The notes: generated by a model not told the origin, from the sequence alone. Shown: positions 35,427-45,709, counted from the first letter of the stretch. The stretch: 64,000 bases of DNA from Lederbergia panacisoli (GCF_024626525.1 NZ_JANJGU010000004.1:248001-312000); one strand, 5' to 3'. Made by a program: numbers and translations.

Positions 35427-37034
35427 ATGAAAAAAATAAAATATTTTCTTGTTGTTGCACTTATAGCGATTTTAATCGCAGGATGTAATAAAAACACCTC
35501 CACCCCAGATAATTCACCTTCAGAGCCAGCCAACAAAGTGGATGGAAAATATGATCCTCCTATTGAAATGACCTTCGCAGTCGGACGAGTGGACTCCGAC
35601 GTAAACTTCCCTGATGGCCAGACAACAAAAGATAATCAATGGACAAGAAAAGTTGAAGAAGAACTTGGTATTAAACTGGATGTAACCCTTGCCATGAAAA
35701 GCGGGGATGAATACAACCAGAAATTAAATGCACTGATCGTGACAAACGATCTGCCAGATTTATTTACAGTTTATGGCGGGGCAATTAATCAAGTAGACCA
35801 AATCATTGAAGCAGACCTCGCTGAAGATTTGACAGAAGCATTTGAAAAATATGCCTCTCCATTAGTAAAAAAGCTATTACCTGACGAAGCGCTTGAACCT
35901 TTGAAGCGGGATGGAAAGCTATATTTTCTTCCTGCGGTACAAGATCCTGCTGAAGAAGGATTTATGACCTGGATTAGAACGGATTGGCTCAAGAAGCTCG
36001 ACTTGCCAGAACCGGAAACATTCCAAGATGTTATCGCGATTGCCGAAGCTTTTAAAGCTGTGAATCCAGACCAAAATTATGGATTCGAGGCAGGAACAGC
36101 TGACTGGAATATGTACAGTTTAAGTGGCTTATTCTCTGCCTATCATGCATACCCAAATGCATGGATTAAAGATGCGGATGGAAATCTTGTAAATGGTACG
36201 ATTCAACCGGAAATGAAGGACGCACTTCAAAGCCTACAAGATCTTAAGAAAAAAGGATTAATTCACCAAGAATGGACAGTTGCGGACGATGGCGAAAGAG
36301 CGCGTGAAGACTTAATCAATGGTAAAATAGGCATTCATTTTGGTCAATGGTGGGCTCCGGAATGGCCATTGCAGCTAATAAAGGATAACGATCCGGAATC
36401 AGAATGGAAGGCATTTCCTTTTATGTCCGCTGATGATAAACCTGCCTTACATTTAAGGCAAACGGTACAGGTTAATAGTTTCTATGTTCTTAAAAAAGGA
36501 TTTGCTCACCCAGAGGCATTTTTCGATATGGTCAATCTAGTGGCTGAACATTATTGGGGTGAAACGGCAGTTGCAGATCCACCTGCAAGTGAATTATGGA
36601 AAATTGCTCCTGCTGATGTTCAACTTTGGGGTAAAAATATCGTGTTCCAAAAATCGATAGAGGATGCATTTGTATCCGATGATACTAAGAAACTTCGTCC
36701 GACTGAGCTGCAGCTTTATGAAAGAATTGTGGATTATAAAGACGGCGCAAACGAAAACTGGGGAGTTGCCATTGAATACGGTGAAGGCGGTTCACTTGGT
36801 GTCTATGACACGTATACTCAAAACAACACGTGGATAAACAATGAATTTTATGGAGCTCCGACACCATCCATGACATCGAAGCAAGCAAACTTAGATAAAT
36901 TATTCCTCGAAACATTTATTGATATTGTCAACGGTGGGGACATCAACAAATTCGATACTTTCGTAGAACAGTGGAAACAACAGGGTGGGGACGATATTAC
37001 GAAAGAAGTAAATGAATGGTATAAATCGAAGTAG
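35427..37034 (+). CDS. LplA-like substrate-binding lipoprotein, tandem copy 1
   Basis: A 535-residue lipoprotein with a lipobox (ILIAGCNK) and the long LplA/YtcQ-type solute-binding fold: MTFAVGRVDSDVNFPDG, KLNALIVTNDLPDLFTV, DGKLYFLPAVQDP and WIRTDWLKKLDLPEP. It is strongly similar along its length to the next gene and works with LplB/LplC-type permeases for complex saccharides. AAAGGGG precedes the start. Confidence 0.85.
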   Translation: MKKIKYFLVVALIAILIAGCNKNTSTPDNSPSEPANKVDGKYDPPIEMTFAVGRVDSDVNFPDGQTTKDNQWTRKVEEELGIKLDVTLAMKSGDEYNQKLNALIVTNDLPDLFTVYGGAINQVDQIIEADLAEDLTEAFEKYASPLVKKLLPDEALEPLKRDGKLYFLPAVQDPAEEGFMTWIRTDWLKKLDLPEPETFQDVIAIAEAFKAVNPDQNYGFEAGTADWNMYSLSGLFSAYHAYPNAWIKDADGNLVNGTIQPEMKDALQSLQDLKKKGLIHQEWTVADDGERAREDLINGKIGIHFGQWWAPEWPLQLIKDNDPESEWKAFPFMSADDKPALHLRQTVQVNSFYVLKKGFAHPEAFFDMVNLVAEHYWGETAVADPPASELWKIAPADVQLWGKNIVFQKSIEDAFVSDDTKKLRPTELQLYERIVDYKDGANENWGVAIEYGEGGSLGVYDTYTQNNTWINNEFYGAPTPSMTSKQANLDKLFLETFIDIVNGGDINKFDTFVEQWKQQGGDDITKEVNEWYKSK

Positions 37035-37092
37035 ATATGAAGGCGGTTACGCAAAGGAAGTTTTATTTTTATAAAATGAAAGGGAGATGGGA

Positions 37093-38682
37093 ATGAAAAG
37101 ATTTAAGAGTTTGATGGCAATCGTTCTTATTATGCTATTAATCGTTGGTTGCTCGAAGAACACAGATTCACCAACAAGTAAATCTGATGGTGAAAAATCT
37201 GGTGGCGATGACAACGCGCCTGTCAATATGACTTTTGCGGTTGGAAGAGTTGATCCCGACGTTAACTTCCCAGATGGCCAGTCAACGAAAGACAATAAGT
37301 GGACGAGACTTGTTGAGGAAGAGTTAGGGATAAAACTCGATGTAACGCTTGCGATGCAAAGTGGCGAAGAGTATACCCAAAAATTAAATGCACTCATTGT
37401 GACAAATGATCTGCCGGATTTATTTACGGTTAGAGGTGAGGATATTGTCCAATTGGATCAAATCATTGAGGCAGATCTTGCAGAGGATCTTACAGATGTG
37501 TGGGAACAGCATGCTTCACCATTGTTGAAGGAGCTTATTCCTGAAGAAGCCCTTGAACCATTAAGAAGAGATGGGAAGCTATACTTTATTCCTGATGTAG
37601 GGAGACCTGACGAAGATGGATCTATGACGTGGATTCGTTCCGATTGGCTTAAAAAGTTAAATTTGCCGGATCCTAAAACATTTCAAGATGTGATAGCGAT
37701 TGCGGAAGCTTTTAAAGCGATGGATCCAAAACAAAACTATGGATTCGAAGCTGGAACTAGTTCCTATGGTATGTATGGCCTAAGTGGATTATTTGCTGCG
37801 TACCATGCTTATCCTGATACCTGGATTAAAGATACAGACGGAAATATTGTGAATGGAAATATTCAACCTGAAATGAAAGAAGCACTGAAAGCTCTTCAAG
37901 AGCTTAAGAAGAAAGACCTTATCCACAAAGAATGGACGGTTGAAGATGATGGTGAGAGATCGCGTCAAGATTATATCAATGGTAAGCTTGGCATTCATTT
38001 TGGAAAATGGTGGGCTCCAGAATGGCCGCTTCAGCTATTAAAAGATAGTGATCCTGAAGCAGAGTGGAAAGCATTTCCGTTTATGTCCATGGATGATAAA
38101 CCAGCATTACATGTAAAAGAAACGGTTCAGACGCATAGTTTCTATGTTCTTAAAAAGGGATATCCGCATCCAGAAAAGTATATTGAAATGGTGAATCTTG
38201 TAGCGGAGCATTACTGGGGTGAAGATCCACAGGTTGATCCTGAGGCAAGTGAATTATGGAAAATGGCACCTGCCCATATGCAGCCTTGGGGCAAAAATAT
38301 TGTGTTCCAACAGTCGATAGAAGAAGCTTTTCAATCTGGAGATGATTCAAAACTTCATCCAGGCGAGAAGCAGCTTTACGATCGCATACAAGATTATAAA
38401 GACGGAAATGACGAGAATTGGGGAATTGCTCTTGAATATGGAGAAGGTGGATCGCTTGGACTGTATGACTCTTTCAATTATATAAACAATGAGTTTTATG
38501 GAGCGCCAACACCATCCATGGTTTCCAAACAAGCAAACTTAGATAAATTATTCCTTGAAACGTTTATCGAAATCGTCAATGGTGCAGACATCAACAAGTT
38601 CGATGCTTTTGTAGAGCAATGGAAGAAACAAGGTGGAGACGATATTACGAAAGAAGTTAACGAATGGTATCAATCGAAATAA
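37093..38682 (+). CDS. LplA-like substrate-binding lipoprotein, tandem copy 2
   Basis: The 529-residue paralogue of the preceding gene shares MTFAVGRVDPDVNFPDGQ, QKLNALIVTNDLPDLFTV and the C-terminal GGDDITKEVNEWYQSK. Lipobox IVGCSK. The copies differ mainly after the lipobox and in the sugar-contact half, for instance VQDPAEEG against VGRPDEDG. The ATG at 37093 is six bases after GGGAG; ATG 37087 is too close to it. The pair suggests duplication with broadened ligand range. Confidence 0.85.
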   Translation: MKRFKSLMAIVLIMLLIVGCSKNTDSPTSKSDGEKSGGDDNAPVNMTFAVGRVDPDVNFPDGQSTKDNKWTRLVEEELGIKLDVTLAMQSGEEYTQKLNALIVTNDLPDLFTVRGEDIVQLDQIIEADLAEDLTDVWEQHASPLLKELIPEEALEPLRRDGKLYFIPDVGRPDEDGSMTWIRSDWLKKLNLPDPKTFQDVIAIAEAFKAMDPKQNYGFEAGTSSYGMYGLSGLFAAYHAYPDTWIKDTDGNIVNGNIQPEMKEALKALQELKKKDLIHKEWTVEDDGERSRQDYINGKLGIHFGKWWAPEWPLQLLKDSDPEAEWKAFPFMSMDDKPALHVKETVQTHSFYVLKKGYPHPEKYIEMVNLVAEHYWGEDPQVDPEASELWKMAPAHMQPWGKNIVFQQSIEEAFQSGDDSKLHPGEKQLYDRIQDYKDGNDENWGIALEYGEGGSLGLYDSFNYINNEFYGAPTPSMVSKQANLDKLFLETFIEIVNGADINKFDAFVEQWKKQGGDDITKEVNEWYQSK

Positions 38683-38707
38683 ATAGACGTAACTGCTTTA
38701 TATTTTA

Positions 38708-38739
38708 TCCTGATTTTCCACTTGAGTGGAAAGTCAGGA
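38708..38739 (+). promoter_or_regulatory. Long intercistronic hairpin between binding-protein and permease genes
   Basis: A 14-bp stem (38708-38721 with 38726-38739, one G-U pair) closes on TTGA and lacks a downstream U-run. Stable hairpins in this position usually protect the abundant binding-protein message from 3' decay, giving more binding protein than permease; this role is inferred. Confidence 0.7.
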
Positions 38740-38758
38740 TTCAAGAGGTGAGAGACAG

Positions 38759-39736
38759 ATGCTTTCTTCGAAAAAAGTAATAGGTTCAGATGCCCAAGTA
38801 GTTGATATTTCTCCTGGAGTTAGAAGTGAAAAGAAAGTTTTTCTTTCTCCTAGGACAAAGAGAGAAATTCCGCTTTATATCATGTTACTTCCCGCAATTG
38901 TTTTAGTAGGAATTTTTGCATACGGTCCGATGCTTGGAATTGTGATGGCCTTTCAAAACTTTATACCTGCAAAAGGTTTTTTTGAATCATCTTTTGTTGG
39001 ATTAGATCATTTCCGGTATATGTTCCTGTTACCTGATTTTAGGCAAGTATTATGGAACACATTGTTTATTGCGATGATGAAAATAGTTGCGGGGTTAGTA
39101 TTCCCGGTTGTTGTTGCACTTCTATTAAATGAAGTCATGAAAGAATGGTATAAAAGATTTGTTCAAGTCGTTATATACGCCCCATATTTCCTTTCCTGGG
39201 TTATTTTAGGAGGGATTTTATTCCAACTATTATCGGCAGATGGTATTGTCAATCAGTTTTTGGGTGTCTTCGGAATCGAGCCGATTCTCTTTTTAAATAG
39301 CGCCCCCATTTTCCCATATGTGTTAGTAGGTTCTGATATTTGGAAAAACGTCGGATTCAGTACCATTGTTTTTCTGGCAGCCATTACGAATGTAGATCCT
39401 ACGTTATATGAGGCAGCCTCGATTGATGGTGCAAACCGTTGGAAACAAACTTGGAATGTGACCCTTCCAGGTATGCTTCCGATTATTATTCTTGTTGCAA
39501 CCTTAAGTCTAGGGGATGTACTGAATGCAGGGTTCGAACAAGTGTTGATGCTATATGGACCAGCACTATACAAGACAGGGGATATTATTGATACCTATGT
39601 ATATAGGATTGGTTTGATTGATGCTCAGTACTCATTTGCAGCAGCAGTCGGTTTGTTCAAATCACTTATTTCATTAATCATGGTTTCGCTTTCGTACTTC
39701 CTTGCCTACCGTTTGGCGAATTATAGAATCTTCTAG
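38759..39736 (+). CDS. LplB-like sugar ABC permease
   Basis: The 325-residue protein has six hydrophobic segments after a cytoplasmic N-terminus. The coupling loop is YEAASIDGANRWKQTWNVTLPG and the family opening is IPLYIMLLPAIVLVGIFAYGPMLG. These identify the LplB/YteP/YtcQ-associated permease family. ATG 38759 follows AAGAGGTGAGA. No ATPase gene is present in the locus, so a shared MsmX-type ATPase elsewhere in the genome is expected. Confidence 0.88.
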   Translation: MLSSKKVIGSDAQVVDISPGVRSEKKVFLSPRTKREIPLYIMLLPAIVLVGIFAYGPMLGIVMAFQNFIPAKGFFESSFVGLDHFRYMFLLPDFRQVLWNTLFIAMMKIVAGLVFPVVVALLLNEVMKEWYKRFVQVVIYAPYFLSWVILGGILFQLLSADGIVNQFLGVFGIEPILFLNSAPIFPYVLVGSDIWKNVGFSTIVFLAAITNVDPTLYEAASIDGANRWKQTWNVTLPGMLPIIILVATLSLGDVLNAGFEQVLMLYGPALYKTGDIIDTYVYRIGLIDAQYSFAAAVGLFKSLISLIMVSLSYFLAYRLANYRIF

Positions 39737-39759
39737 AAACTGGAAAGGAGCGGGGTAAG

Positions 39760-40644
39760 ATGGTCGCTGATAAATCGATGGGATATCGAATATTTAAAAT
39801 TTTTAATTATACAGCTTTAACATTGCTTGCATTAACATGTATTTTCCCGCTAATTCACGTATTAGCCATATCGTTAAGTTCAAAAGGAGCCGTTTCCGCG
39901 GGTGTCGTTAAGTTCTTACCTGTTGATTTCACTTTGGCATCGTATAAGTTAGTTTTAAATAAACCGCAGTTTATTACATCTATGCTAATTACAGTGAAAA
40001 GAGTCATTCTTGGTGTCGGGATTAATATGATTTTAGTTGTCCTTACCGCATATCCTTTATCTAAAGAGGTTAAGACATTTCGGTCAAGGACTTTATTTTC
40101 ATGGTTTTTCGTCTTCACAATTTTTTTTGGCGGGGGACTTATTCCAAGCTATATTATTGTAAAGTCGGTAGGAATCATCGATACGATCTGGGCACTTGTA
40201 CTGCCGGGTGCAGTTCAAGTTTTCAGTGTTGTACTTTTGCTTAACTTTTTTCGAGGTATTCCGAAAGAGCTTGAAGAGTCAGCGTTTATGGATGGAGCAG
40301 GACATTTCTCTATTTTGCTTAAAATTTTCCTGCCTGCATCGCTTCCGGCGTTGGCTACATTAACATTATTTTCCCTTGTTTATCATTGGAATAGTTGGTT
40401 TGATGGGTTGATTTATATGAACTCACCAGAAAACTATCCGTTACAAAGTTACATGCAGACAATCATCATAAAAATGGACCAGCAATTTATGAGAGGCGCG
40501 AGCAAAGATTTAATCAAGTCGCTCAATGAACAAACGCTTAAATCTGCGCAAGTATTCCTTGGTTCATTACCAATATTATTAGTTTATCCTTTCCTACAAA
40601 AGTATTTTGTGAAAGGAATTGTTTTAGGGAGTGTAAAAGGTTAA
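39760..40644 (+). CDS. LplC-like sugar ABC permease
   Basis: The 294-residue protein has six membrane segments and the LplC/YtcP-type coupling loop EESAFMDGAGHFSILLKIFLPASLP. The region FFGGGLIPSYIIVKSVG is also typical. It pairs with the preceding permease, 23 bases upstream. GGAAAGGAGCGGGG precedes ATG 39760. Confidence 0.88.
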   Translation: MVADKSMGYRIFKIFNYTALTLLALTCIFPLIHVLAISLSSKGAVSAGVVKFLPVDFTLASYKLVLNKPQFITSMLITVKRVILGVGINMILVVLTAYPLSKEVKTFRSRTLFSWFFVFTIFFGGGLIPSYIIVKSVGIIDTIWALVLPGAVQVFSVVLLLNFFRGIPKELEESAFMDGAGHFSILLKIFLPASLPALATLTLFSLVYHWNSWFDGLIYMNSPENYPLQSYMQTIIIKMDQQFMRGASKDLIKSLNEQTLKSAQVFLGSLPILLVYPFLQKYFVKGIVLGSVKG

Positions 40645-40675
40645 AAAATACTTTGGAATAATGGAGGAGTAAGAA

Positions 40676-42013
40676 ATGGCAAAATTTACATTTATCGGTG
40701 CTGGAAGTCTTGGTTTTACTAGAAAACTAGTGACGGATATTTTATCCTTTCCGTCGCTTGCCGAAAGCACTTTTCTCTTAATGGACATTAATGAAGAAAG
40801 ATTAGATGTCGTAAAAAAAGTGGTTGAACGCATCATTGAAAAAGGAAATTTCCCAGCGAAAGTAGAAGCAACGACAAACCGAGCGGAAGCGTTAATAGGG
40901 GCTGATGCCGTTATCTGTACGATTCTAGTAGGCGGAGTTCAAATTTTCCGCCATGATATCGAAATCCCTAAAAAATATGGAGTCGATATTAATGTAGGCG
41001 ATACACGTGGTCCCGCAGGAATTTTTCGCGCATTAAGAACGATACCAGTCATGGTTGATATTGCAAAAGATATAGAGAAGTACTGTCCTGATGCTTATTT
41101 CTTAAATTATACAAATCCGATGACAATGCTAAGTAAAGCAGTTCAAGATACAACAAACGTTAAGTATGTAGGATTGTGCCATAGTGTACAGCATACAGCG
41201 GAAATGCTGGCACGTTGGCTTGGAGCCTCTATGGATGAGATTACATACACTTGTTCAGGAATTAATCATTTGGCCTTTTATTCCGAATTTAAGTGGAATG
41301 GGGAGGACGCTTATCCACGATTGAGAGAATTGATGGAAGATCCTCAAATTTATAATGAAGAACAAGTCCGAAACGAAATGTTCCTTCATTTAGATTATTA
41401 CGTGACGGAGTCGAGTGGGCATAACTCTGAGTATAATGCTTGGTTTAGGAAACGTCCGGACTTAATAGAAAAATATTGTACGCACGGAACTGGCTGGAAT
41501 CCAGGAGAATACGCTTATATTTTGAATGAATATCTCGATCAGGAGCAGACCTGGAAAGCTGAACTGCGAGCTTCATTAGATCACCCAGTTGATTTAACAA
41601 GAAGTACGGAATACGCCTCCTATATTTTAAATGCCATTATGGGTGATGGGACGCTCTTTACGTTCAATGGAAATATTGAGAATGAAGGATATATTGATAA
41701 TCTTCCAGATGGAAGCTGTGTAGAGATACCGATTTTGGCATCAAAACGCGGATTCGACCCAATTAAAGTAGGCAATATGCCAGAACATTTGGCGGTTCTT
41801 GCCAATACCCATGCACGCTGTGAAAGCTTAGCAGTGGAAGCGGCACTTACCGGTGATAAGAGAAAAGTGTTCCAGGCAATCTGCATGGATCCGTTAACTT
41901 CTGCCGTCCTTAGTCTAGCAGAAATTAAGAGTATGGTAGATGAGTTATTTGAAATAAATAAAGACTGGCTTCCTACCTTTAATAAGGAAAGTAAAGTCGA
42001 ATCGGGGGCGTGA
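40676..42013 (+). CDS. GH4 family glycosidase, MelA-like
   Basis: The 445-residue NAD+/Mn2+-dependent GH4 enzyme has the dinucleotide loop GAGSLGF, NYTNPMT, the metal-site Cys in [20 protein letters not shown] and [12 protein letters not shown]. It tracks MelA (alpha-galactosidase) motif by motif better than LplD (alpha-galacturonidase). The GH4 mechanism begins with oxidation at C3. The GINHLAF and ESS..SEY blocks favour an alpha-galactoside-like substrate, but GH4 specificity cannot be fixed from sequence. It occupies the lplD position after lplA-B-C-like genes. Confidence 0.82.
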   Translation: MAKFTFIGAGSLGFTRKLVTDILSFPSLAESTFLLMDINEERLDVVKKVVERIIEKGNFPAKVEATTNRAEALIGADAVICTILVGGVQIFRHDIEIPKKYGVDINVGDTRGPAGIFRALRTIPVMVDIAKDIEKYCPDAYFLNYTNPMTMLSKAVQDTTNVKYVGLCHSVQHTAEMLARWLGASMDEITYTCSGINHLAFYSEFKWNGEDAYPRLRELMEDPQIYNEEQVRNEMFLHLDYYVTESSGHNSEYNAWFRKRPDLIEKYCTHGTGWNPGEYAYILNEYLDQEQTWKAELRASLDHPVDLTRSTEYASYILNAIMGDGTLFTFNGNIENEGYIDNLPDGSCVEIPILASKRGFDPIKVGNMPEHLAVLANTHARCESLAVEAALTGDKRKVFQAICMDPLTSAVLSLAEIKSMVDELFEINKDWLPTFNKESKVESGA

Positions 42014-42017
42014 AGGC

Positions 42018-43022
42018 GTGAGCGAGAAAGCGATGAAGGCTCTTGTTTATGAAGGTCCTAAGTTGATGAATATGAGGGAAATATCTATTCCTTCAATACG
42101 GTCAGATGAAGTCCTGATTCGTGTTGAGCGCGTAGGGATTTGCGGATCGGAATTAAGTGGCTTTTTAGGCCACAATTCCCTCCGCAAGCCTCCGCTTATT
42201 ATGGGACATGAGTTTTCTGGTGTCATTGAAAAAAAAGGAACTGAGGTTTCGAGATTAAAAACGGGGGATCGGGTAACGGTGAATCCACTAATTACTTGTG
42301 GAGAATGTCGTTATTGCACAACGGGATTCTCTCAATTATGTGCGGAAAGAAGTCTGCTTGGGGCACATCGACCAGGTGCATTTGCCGAGTATGTGGCGGT
42401 TCCCGAGAAAAATGTGTATGTGCTTGAGGACCATGTTTCTTTTGATGATGGGGCATTAGCGGAACCGTTTGCTGTTGCCGTGCATCTATGTCGTCTTTTA
42501 AAACTCGACCCAACACATCGTTTGCTCGTTATGGGAGCGGGACCAATTGGTCTTTTTACATTACAAGTGGCCCAAGTCTACGGTCTAAAGGATATTGTGG
42601 TGGTAGATTTGAATGAAGAGCGATTGGATATTGCTAGGGAACTCGGAGCAATTACATCTACCAATTTAGCAGACTTTGTAAATGGTTCATTTGATGCGGC
42701 AGTTGATGCGGTCGGTATCGGAATAACCCGTTTACAATGCGTGGAATACGTTAAGCCAGGAGGCAGCGTTGTATTTTCAGGTCTTCACCAGAATGAATCG
42801 AGCTTGCCCATCAATGATATCATTCGAAACGAGATTAAGATGTTCGGTGCCTTTTCTAATAACCGGGCCGATTTTGAAACGGCCTTGCAATGGATCAGTG
42901 AAGGCAGGGTGAATATAATGCCTTGGACGATTCACGCTCCTCTTGAGGACGGGTCCGCATGTTTTGAGAAACTTATATCCAATCCCGGCAAAACTGCAAA
43001 AATTATGCTGACATTACGATAA
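42018..43022 (+). CDS. Zinc-dependent medium-chain dehydrogenase
   Basis: The 334-residue MDR enzyme has catalytic zinc ligands in GICGSE and GHEFSG, a four-Cys structural zinc lobe (CGECRYCTTGFSQLC) and the nucleotide loop GAGPIG. An Asp at the end of the second strand (VVDLNEER) indicates NAD+ preference. Family members oxidise sorbitol, threonine, galactitol or sugar-acid hydroxyls. GTG 42018 gives an overlapping-style junction with GH4; ATG 42033, giving MKALVYEGP, is an equally good start. A role in oxidising the released sugar is inferred. Confidence 0.85.
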   Translation: MSEKAMKALVYEGPKLMNMREISIPSIRSDEVLIRVERVGICGSELSGFLGHNSLRKPPLIMGHEFSGVIEKKGTEVSRLKTGDRVTVNPLITCGECRYCTTGFSQLCAERSLLGAHRPGAFAEYVAVPEKNVYVLEDHVSFDDGALAEPFAVAVHLCRLLKLDPTHRLLVMGAGPIGLFTLQVAQVYGLKDIVVVDLNEERLDIARELGAITSTNLADFVNGSFDAAVDAVGIGITRLQCVEYVKPGGSVVFSGLHQNESSLPINDIIRNEIKMFGAFSNNRADFETALQWISEGRVNIMPWTIHAPLEDGSACFEKLISNPGKTAKIMLTLR

Positions 43023-43044
43023 TCATAAGGAGTGCTAACAAACA

Positions 43045-43905
43045 ATGAAATTAATACAATATGTGGATAAACAAGATATGTCACAGAAAATACGATTAGG
43101 CGCTTTAATAGATGATAACCATTACGTAGCGCTAAAAATGGAAGGAACAATGCGTAATTTAATTAGTGAAATGAGCAGTTCAACGGAGGTAAAGCTTGAA
43201 GTGGAAAAACAGTTTGAAGAAGGAAAAAAAGAACTTTTAGAGCAGATTCATTTGGTTTCTCCACTGACTGACCCCGAAAAAATCATTTGCATTGGATTAA
43301 ATTATCATGACCATGCAATGGAATCGAATATGGCTGTCCCAGAGATTCCGGTTTTATTCCCTAAATATCCCAATTGCATCATTGGACATGAAGAAGATGT
43401 CATCATTCCAAAAGAGGTTGCGCAATGTGACTATGAAGTGGAATTGGCATTTGTTGTAGGAAAGACGGCAAAGCATGTATCGAAAGAAGAAGCGATGGAT
43501 TATGTATTCGGATATACCATTTTAAATGATGTAAGTGCAAGGGACATTCAATTAAGCGAAGCACAATGGACGCGCGGGAAAACAATAGATACATTTGCTC
43601 CGACGGGGCCATGCATTGTGACAGCTGATGAGATAGGTGATCCGCATAATTTGGATATTTCTCTAAAATTAAACGGAGAAGTAATGCAACATTCAAATAC
43701 TCGTGAACTCATTTTTAATATTCCAACTTTACTCTCGTTTTTATCGAAAACAATCACATTAAAGCCTGGAGACATCATCAGTACCGGAACTCCACATGGT
43801 GTCGGGATGGGGAGAAATCCTCAAGTTTGGCTTAAGGAAGGTGATGTAACGGAGGCAGCAATTGAGGGAATCGGAGTTTTGAGAAATACATTTGTTTCCG
43901 AATAA
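43045..43905 (+). CDS. Fumarylacetoacetate hydrolase (FAH) family protein
   Basis: The 286-residue protein has the FAH domain from about residue 75: ICIGLNYHDHAMES, CDYEVELAFVVGK (metal-binding Glu pair), YTILNDVSARDIQ, and the terminal TGTPHGVGMG. Relatives include 2,4-diketo-3-deoxy-sugar-acid hydrolases of the non-phosphorylative fucose and rhamnose routes as well as ureidoglycolate-lyase-like and oxaloacetate decarboxylase enzymes. With an SDR, a zinc dehydrogenase and a DapA aldolase in the operon, cleavage of a 2,4-diketo-3-deoxy acid is the preferred reading. Confidence 0.82.
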   Translation: MKLIQYVDKQDMSQKIRLGALIDDNHYVALKMEGTMRNLISEMSSSTEVKLEVEKQFEEGKKELLEQIHLVSPLTDPEKIICIGLNYHDHAMESNMAVPEIPVLFPKYPNCIIGHEEDVIIPKEVAQCDYEVELAFVVGKTAKHVSKEEAMDYVFGYTILNDVSARDIQLSEAQWTRGKTIDTFAPTGPCIVTADEIGDPHNLDISLKLNGEVMQHSNTRELIFNIPTLLSFLSKTITLKPGDIISTGTPHGVGMGRNPQVWLKEGDVTEAAIEGIGVLRNTFVSE

Positions 43906-44031
43906 TCTATAAATCTATTTAAGCGATTGACGTTTAATAAATGCAATGATATAGTTGTTTTAAATTTAAAATACAGAACATATATTTTAAATGCAGAACA
44001 AATGAAAATCTGTTGCTGGGAGGGTTGTTGT

Positions 44032-45348
44032 TTGTTTGAAGTAAAAGAAGCAGTGAAGTTATGGGTTGAAAAAAGTGAAAACGATATCATTAAGCTTATC
44101 GAGGACTTGGTTTCTCATAATACAGTCAACCATGTGTTGACTGGTAATGAGAAAGGGGCTCAACTATTTCTCTCTCAAGTTCTAAAAAGTATGGGACTAG
44201 AGGTAGATGTGTTTACACCTGAGGATGTTCCAGGATTAAAGGAGCATCCAGCATATTTTCCAGGTAAAAATTATTCAGAAAGACCGAATGTTGTCGCAAC
44301 CATGAAAGGAAGCGGCGATGGAAAATCACTCATCTTTTCAAGCCATATGGATACAACAGTTGCAGCATCCGGATGGGAAAAAGATCCGTGGACACCTGTT
44401 GTAGAGAATGGGAAATTATACGGATTAGGTACTTTTGACATGAAGGGCGGACTTGCAGCATCGATTATGGCTATAAAATGCATCCAGGAATTAGGATTTC
44501 AAGTAAAAGGCGACCTTTTAGTCGAATCCGTTGTTGATGAGGAATTCGGTGGAGCGAACGGAACGTTGGCTAGTCGAGTAAAGGGTTATAACCCAGATGC
44601 AGCGATTATTCCTGAACCGACTAATATGGTTGTATCTCCGGGAACTCACGGGGGAGCTTTATGGCGAGTTAAATTCACAGGAAACACGGGAATGTCTTTT
44701 AGCGGGGAAACAATTGTAAACCCTGCCAATATTGCAGCTAAGTTTATTGTGTTTTTAGAAAAATACGAGAAAGAACGCCAACAAAAAGGCGGGCCAGCAC
44801 CCTACTTTGAAGACGACCATATCCTTCCTGTAATGGTAACACGTTTGGAAGCGGGCGATATGACTGCGCCATTATGCGATTCGGGTCCAACAGAATGTTA
44901 TGTGGATATTTGGGTTGAATGCCACCCCCGCATTTCGGAAGAGGAATTAAAGAAGGAAATTTTGGACGGATTCCGTGCTAAGTATGTTCAAGAGTATGAC
45001 AGCTGGAATGAACCGGTCTTTACAAAAGTGATTCGCTTTTTACCAGGTTCAGAAGTTGATCCAGACTTCCCGCTTATCAACATACTATCCGAGATTACTA
45101 AGGAAGTAACGGATCAAAAATATGGCGATGTTACAGGTGCACCTTTTGCCTGTGATGCATTTATGTTCAATGAATATACAGATACACCAGCCATTGTAAT
45201 GGGGCCGGTTGGTGCAAATGCCCATGCTCCGGATGAACATTTAGATATTCCCGAGCTGTTAAAGCTTGTTGAAGTATATACCCTTACAGCATTGCAATGG
45301 TGTGGATTTATTAAAAAGGATGTGCATGCATATGAGGAAAGCAATTAG
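44032..45348 (+). CDS. M20 metallopeptidase/deacylase (ArgE/DapE-like)
   Basis: The 438-residue protein has M20 zinc-site motifs: SSHMDTT (His, Asp), GLGTFDMKGG, VVDEEFGGANG (Glu pair), IPEPTN and a late HAPDEH. It resembles ArgE/DapE/CPG2 deacylases that free an amino group from an acyl-amino acid. The frame is open to 43927, but TTG 44032 is seven bases after TGGGAGGG. Presence in a saccharide operon beside RidA hints at an N-acylated amino-sugar acid or amino-acid adduct as intermediate. Confidence 0.82.
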   Translation: MFEVKEAVKLWVEKSENDIIKLIEDLVSHNTVNHVLTGNEKGAQLFLSQVLKSMGLEVDVFTPEDVPGLKEHPAYFPGKNYSERPNVVATMKGSGDGKSLIFSSHMDTTVAASGWEKDPWTPVVENGKLYGLGTFDMKGGLAASIMAIKCIQELGFQVKGDLLVESVVDEEFGGANGTLASRVKGYNPDAAIIPEPTNMVVSPGTHGGALWRVKFTGNTGMSFSGETIVNPANIAAKFIVFLEKYEKERQQKGGPAPYFEDDHILPVMVTRLEAGDMTAPLCDSGPTECYVDIWVECHPRISEEELKKEILDGFRAKYVQEYDSWNEPVFTKVIRFLPGSEVDPDFPLINILSEITKEVTDQKYGDVTGAPFACDAFMFNEYTDTPAIVMGPVGANAHAPDEHLDIPELLKLVEVYTLTALQWCGFIKKDVHAYEESN

Positions 45349-45709
45349 TACTTCCGAAGCGTCAGCTGGAAATGGTCCATACTCCCAAGCAATTGTAGCC
45401 GGTGATTTTGTATATGTATCAGGACAGGGTCCGCTTGATCCACAAACAGGTGATATCATCGGCAACACAATTGAGGAGCAGACCGAACTGACACTCAATA
45501 ATATTCGCAGCATTTTGAAAGCAGCAGAATGCTCAATGGACGATGTTGTCAAGGTTAATGTATTTCTAGCCAATATTAAAGATTTTGATCGCTTTAACAG
45601 CGTATACATACAATTTTTTAACCGGCCAATGCCGGCTAGAACTTGTGTGGAAGCTGGACTTGACGACATTTTAGTAGAAATTGACGCCACTGCACTATTA
45701 CCTAAGTGA
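45332..45709 (+). CDS. RidA-family enamine/imine deaminase
   Basis: A 125-residue RidA/YjgF protein: GPYSQAIVAGDFVYVSGQGPLDP, the conserved Arg in MPARTCVEAG and a C-terminal VEIDATALLPK. RidA hydrolyses reactive enamines/imines released by PLP enzymes or dehydratases. It overlaps the M20 gene by 17 bases; ATG 45332 gives the family N-terminus MRKAIST, with ATG 45326 as alternative. A dedicated copy here implies that a nitrogen-bearing intermediate is formed in the pathway. Confidence 0.85.
   Translation: MRKAISTSEASAGNGPYSQAIVAGDFVYVSGQGPLDPQTGDIIGNTIEEQTELTLNNIRSILKAAECSMDDVVKVNVFLANIKDFDRFNSVYIQFFNRPMPARTCVEAGLDDILVEIDATALLPK

Noticed and set aside
37038-37051. cre-like site between the tandem binding-protein genes
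   Set aside because: Two mismatches to the consensus and an intercistronic position make chance likely.
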